From Allobaculum sp. (GTDB lineage Bacteria; Bacillota_I; Bacilli_A; Erysipelotrichales; Erysipelotrichaceae), in contig JAAVAY010000111.1 of NCBI GenBank assembly GCA_014803815.1, positions 1 through 9,174 on the forward strand: a DNA stretch of 9,174 nt. The letters are read 5' to 3'. Numbering within the stretch: the stretch's first letter is position 1; each line of letters starts with the position of its first letter. The notes beneath the pieces are model-generated. The model had not been told where the DNA came from, searched no databases, and saw only the letters and a program-made list of their open reading frames with translations. Both the position numbers and the translations under genes were made by a program. Shown in pieces: positions 7,655 through 9,174 of this stretch.

Positions 7655-7688
7655 GGTGTAGAGCAGATCTTTGGTCCGCTTTACACCT
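7649..7688 (-). terminator. Intrinsic terminator of the lipoprotein gene
   Basis: On the minus strand AGGTGTA pairs with TACACCT (7654-7660/7682-7688), then one A/C mismatch, then AGCGGA with TCTGCT (one G-U), loop of 7, followed by T6 (7654-7649). It begins 5 bases after the stop at 7694. Strong and correctly oriented. Confidence 0.85.
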
Positions 7689-7693
7689 GAATT

Positions 7694-8866
7694 TTATTGG
7701 CCTGTCCCAGGTTCGGGATGAGGAGTAGGGTTATTGCGATCAATCGCTGAAGCGCTGGCCTCATCCGCTGTGGATTTAGTGGAAGAAGTCACATCGTGAT
7801 ACACAGTTACTCCTGTTTTTGGAACATAATAAGTAGAAATATAAGTCATATTTAGAACAAGTTGGCCTTGGGCGTTACGTGAGAGAGTACCCGAAACTTG
7901 GGCATTGCATCCACCAAAAGGAATGGTGAAGCCTTCTAAGACGATATATTCCTTTAAATCTTCATTCCAAAGAACTTGCTCTTCTTTTCCAGAACCATTA
8001 GAGACAAGGGCTTCTGGTAAAATTCCATCTACGGTAATTGGAGTCTTGTTTGCAATCAGCACACTTTGATCCTCGTAAACTTGATCCACACTCATCGAAG
8101 TATCCTGAACTGTACTAGCTGGATCATCTTCAACAGAAGGAGTGGGGTCTTGTTGTTCTGGGGTGGGTGTTGGATCAGGCTGTGGAGCTGGAGTTTCTTC
8201 TACGTTTGGAGTTTCCTCCTCTACACTTGGAGTATCTACAACTGGAGTTGTATCTTCACTAGGAGTTACAACATCGGATACGCTTGGTTCTGGATCAGGC
8301 GTAATAGTTGGAGTACTTAGTGTAGAATCCGAACTTGGCGTAGTAGAAGTTGTCGATTCACTTGGGGTAGTTGGCGTGGTATTTTGAGTTGGTGTTTGAT
8401 TGTTTGGAGTCGTCTGCCCTTGATTTATTGTGGGATTGGTATTGTTTTGATTATTGGTCGTACTATTTGGCTTCGTACTGCTTTGAGTAGAAGACTTAGA
8501 AGTCGTACTTTGTGAAGATTTCGAGGTGCTTTGCGTTTCATTTTTTGCGATTGCACTAGAAGTATCAAGAGGAATGGTAATGGTATTGGAAGTCACATTG
8601 TCCTGGGTTACCTTCATGGTATATTGGCCAGGTTCTGAGGCTTTAAACTTAATAACTCCATTTTCCACCCAAGATTCTCCACCTGAAATTTCAATGGAAT
8701 TGGGATCAATGGAAATGACAGGTTCGGTTTTGACATCGATGACAATTGCCTTTCCCGTCACCATGCTTTGGTTGGGTACTACGGATAGCTCAATTGCACT
8801 CGCTTTTGAGCAACCGGCTAACAAAACGCCTCCTAAAAGAAGAAGCGAAAGTTTTTTAAATTTCAT
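7694..8866 (-). CDS. Ser/Thr/Pro-rich surface lipoprotein of unknown function
   Basis: Encodes 390 residues from the ATG at 8866-8864. A classic lipoprotein signal, MKFKKLSLLLLGGVLLAGC, puts Cys19 in a lipobox (LLAGC). Export, Lgt lipidation and Lsp cleavage follow from it. Residues about 24-102 look like a small beta-rich, Ig/cadherin-type domain (ending GQYTMKVTQDNVTSNTITI). Residues about 103-258 are a low-complexity linker: first Ser/Thr/Asn/Gln-rich (103-180), then Pro/Thr/Asp/Glu-rich with repeated TPxVEETP-like units. Residues about 260-358 form a second probable beta-rich domain with one cysteine (Cys320 in FGGCNAQVSG), and a disordered tail ends in PTPHPEPGTGQ. This suggests a wall-spanning stalk holding an outer domain. 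No catalytic motif, LPXTG or family is recognised. A longer form from TTG 8947 would bury the signal peptide. Translation initiation is unusual (see leader). Strong terminator downstream. Confidence 0.8.
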   Translation of the reverse strand: MKFKKLSLLLLGGVLLAGCSKASAIELSVVPNQSMVTGKAIVIDVKTEPVISIDPNSIEISGGESWVENGVIKFKASEPGQYTMKVTQDNVTSNTITIPLDTSSAIAKNETQSTSKSSQSTTSKSSTQSSTKPNSTTNNQNNTNPTINQGQTTPNNQTPTQNTTPTTPSESTTSTTPSSDSTLSTPTITPDPEPSVSDVVTPSEDTTPVVDTPSVEEETPNVEETPAPQPDPTPTPEQQDPTPSVEDDPASTVQDTSMSVDQVYEDQSVLIANKTPITVDGILPEALVSNGSGKEEQVLWNEDLKEYIVLEGFTIPFGGCNAQVSGTLSRNAQGQLVLNMTYISTYYVPKTGVTVYHDVTSSTKSTADEASASAIDRNNPTPHPEPGTGQ

Positions 8867-8901
8867 CAGTTTTCGGGCTGAATACTCTTGACTTTTGTCA
8901 T
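8866..8901 (-). CDS. Possible 11-codon leader peptide overlapping the lipoprotein start
   Basis: An ATG at 8901-8899 opens a frame for MTKVKSIQPEN, ending with TGA at 8868-8866. The last A of this stop is the first base of the lipoprotein ATG (TGATG), an arrangement typical of translational coupling. The AAGGAGG is 18 bases upstream, longer than ideal. The coding sequence lies in the loop and 3' arm of the leader hairpin, so ribosomes on it would open the hairpin. It may be chance. Confidence 0.35.
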   Translation of the reverse strand: MTKVKSIQPEN

Positions 8902-8926
8902 GAGAGAAAGTGCCCGAACCCTCCTT
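8867..8926 (-). promoter_or_regulatory. Lipoprotein leader: distant Shine-Dalgarno and hairpin
   Basis: AAGGAGG (minus strand, 8926-8920) is 53 bases before the ATG, too far for normal use. TTCGGGC (8918-8912) and GCCCGAA (8878-8872) form a perfect 7-bp stem. The loop contains a second hairpin, with TGAC/GTCA around AAAA and CTCT/AGAG outside it. Folding the 47-base hairpin away leaves 6 bases between Shine-Dalgarno and ATG. No Shine-Dalgarno lies at a normal distance from the ATG. Confidence 0.6.
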
Positions 8927-9071
8927 TCTATCTTTAAGAAATTTCAATCTTCGAGATCAAAATCCTCAATTTATCTATAATATAAGAAGAACTTGAGAGT
9001 CGTAAATTTTATACTTGATAACTTTAAATCATTTTAATTTTCTTTGAATTTCGGCCCTAAATTCTATCTTT

Positions 9072-9093
9072 AAAAGATTTATTATAATCTTTT
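9072..9093. promoter_or_regulatory. A/T hairpin or operator-like inverted repeat over a TATAAT
   Basis: AAAAGATT (9072-9079) and AATCTTTT (9086-9093) flank TATTAT, and a perfect TATAAT lies at 9083-9088. It sits about 45 bases before the last gene. No good -35 is seen at 16-18 bases, so it is only a candidate promoter/operator. The rest of 8948-9134 is AT-rich and shows nothing firmer. Confidence 0.3.
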
Positions 9094-9134
9094 TGAGATT
9101 TTATCTGTTTTATTTTAATTACTGAGGAAGTTAT

Positions 9135-9174
9135 ATGGTGGAATTTTTCCAAAATATAGGGTGGGTTCAAAAGA
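9135..9174 (+). CDS. Start of an unidentified gene, cut by the window end
   Basis: ATG at 9135 follows GAGG (9124-9127) at 7 bases and opens a frame for MVEFFQNIGWVQK that runs off the window without a stop. Thirteen residues are too few to assign a family. It is divergent from the lipoprotein gene, sharing the AT-rich interval 8948-9134. A GTG at 9138 is an alternative start. Confidence 0.5.
   Translation, partial: MVEFFQNIGWVQK

Noticed and set aside
8066..8891. Plus-strand open frames opposite the lipoprotein gene
   Set aside because: They encode Gly/Val/Ser- or Trp-rich strings that mirror the low-complexity stalk codons. They lack ribosome binding sites and are shadows of the minus-strand gene.
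8867..8947. TTG start at 8947 adding 27 residues to the lipoprotein
   Set aside because: It would place a charged segment before a textbook lipoprotein signal peptide and translate through the AAGGAGG. No ribosome binding site lies before the TTG.

Overview
The window is chromosomal, moderately AT-rich DNA from a low-G+C Gram-positive bacterium (Bacillota). Three things support this: the gene order recF-gyrB-gyrA followed by serS, strong AAGGAG-type ribosome binding sites, and gyrase subunits most like the Bacillus type. A member of the Erysipelotrichia is my guess, resting mainly on the divergent SerRS subtype. It is an inference, not something the sequence proves.

Layout. Bases 1-413 are the 3' end of recF. 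It overlaps gyrB (403-2472) by 11 bases, and gyrB is followed after 11 bases by gyrA (2484-5216). These three form one DNA replication/repair and supercoiling operon that ends at a strong intrinsic terminator (5291-5317). Next comes a long non-coding interval (5318-5806). It holds an unusual chain of long, mutually exclusive inverted repeats and perhaps a decayed reading frame on the minus strand. A small gene (5807-6148) for a probable Cro/XRE-like helix-turn-helix protein precedes serS (6277-7575). A convergent gene for a Ser/Thr/Pro-rich surface lipoprotein (minus strand, 7694-8866) meets serS tail to tail across two back-to-back terminators. The two T-runs of these terminators also form a perfect 26-base palindrome. 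The first 13 codons of another plus-strand gene begin at 9135.

Points of interest. (1) The lipoprotein start codon has its Shine-Dalgarno 53 bases away. A hairpin closed by a perfect 7-bp stem lies exactly between them and would cut the spacing to 6 bases. The same leader also holds an 11-codon upstream ORF with a TGATG stop/start overlap. (2) The region after gyrA could be an undescribed structured RNA or switch. (3) GyrB carries natural substitutions at the positions equivalent to E. coli Asp426 (Asn, quinolone pocket) and Arg136 (Gln, aminocoumarin contact), plus Ala in place of the nearly constant Arg of the TOPRIM HIRTL motif. (4) Both gyrase subunits carry N-terminal tails of about 45-55 residues. 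(5) SerRS has an atypical motif 2 and motif 3. No mobile element, CRISPR array, rRNA or tRNA gene was found.
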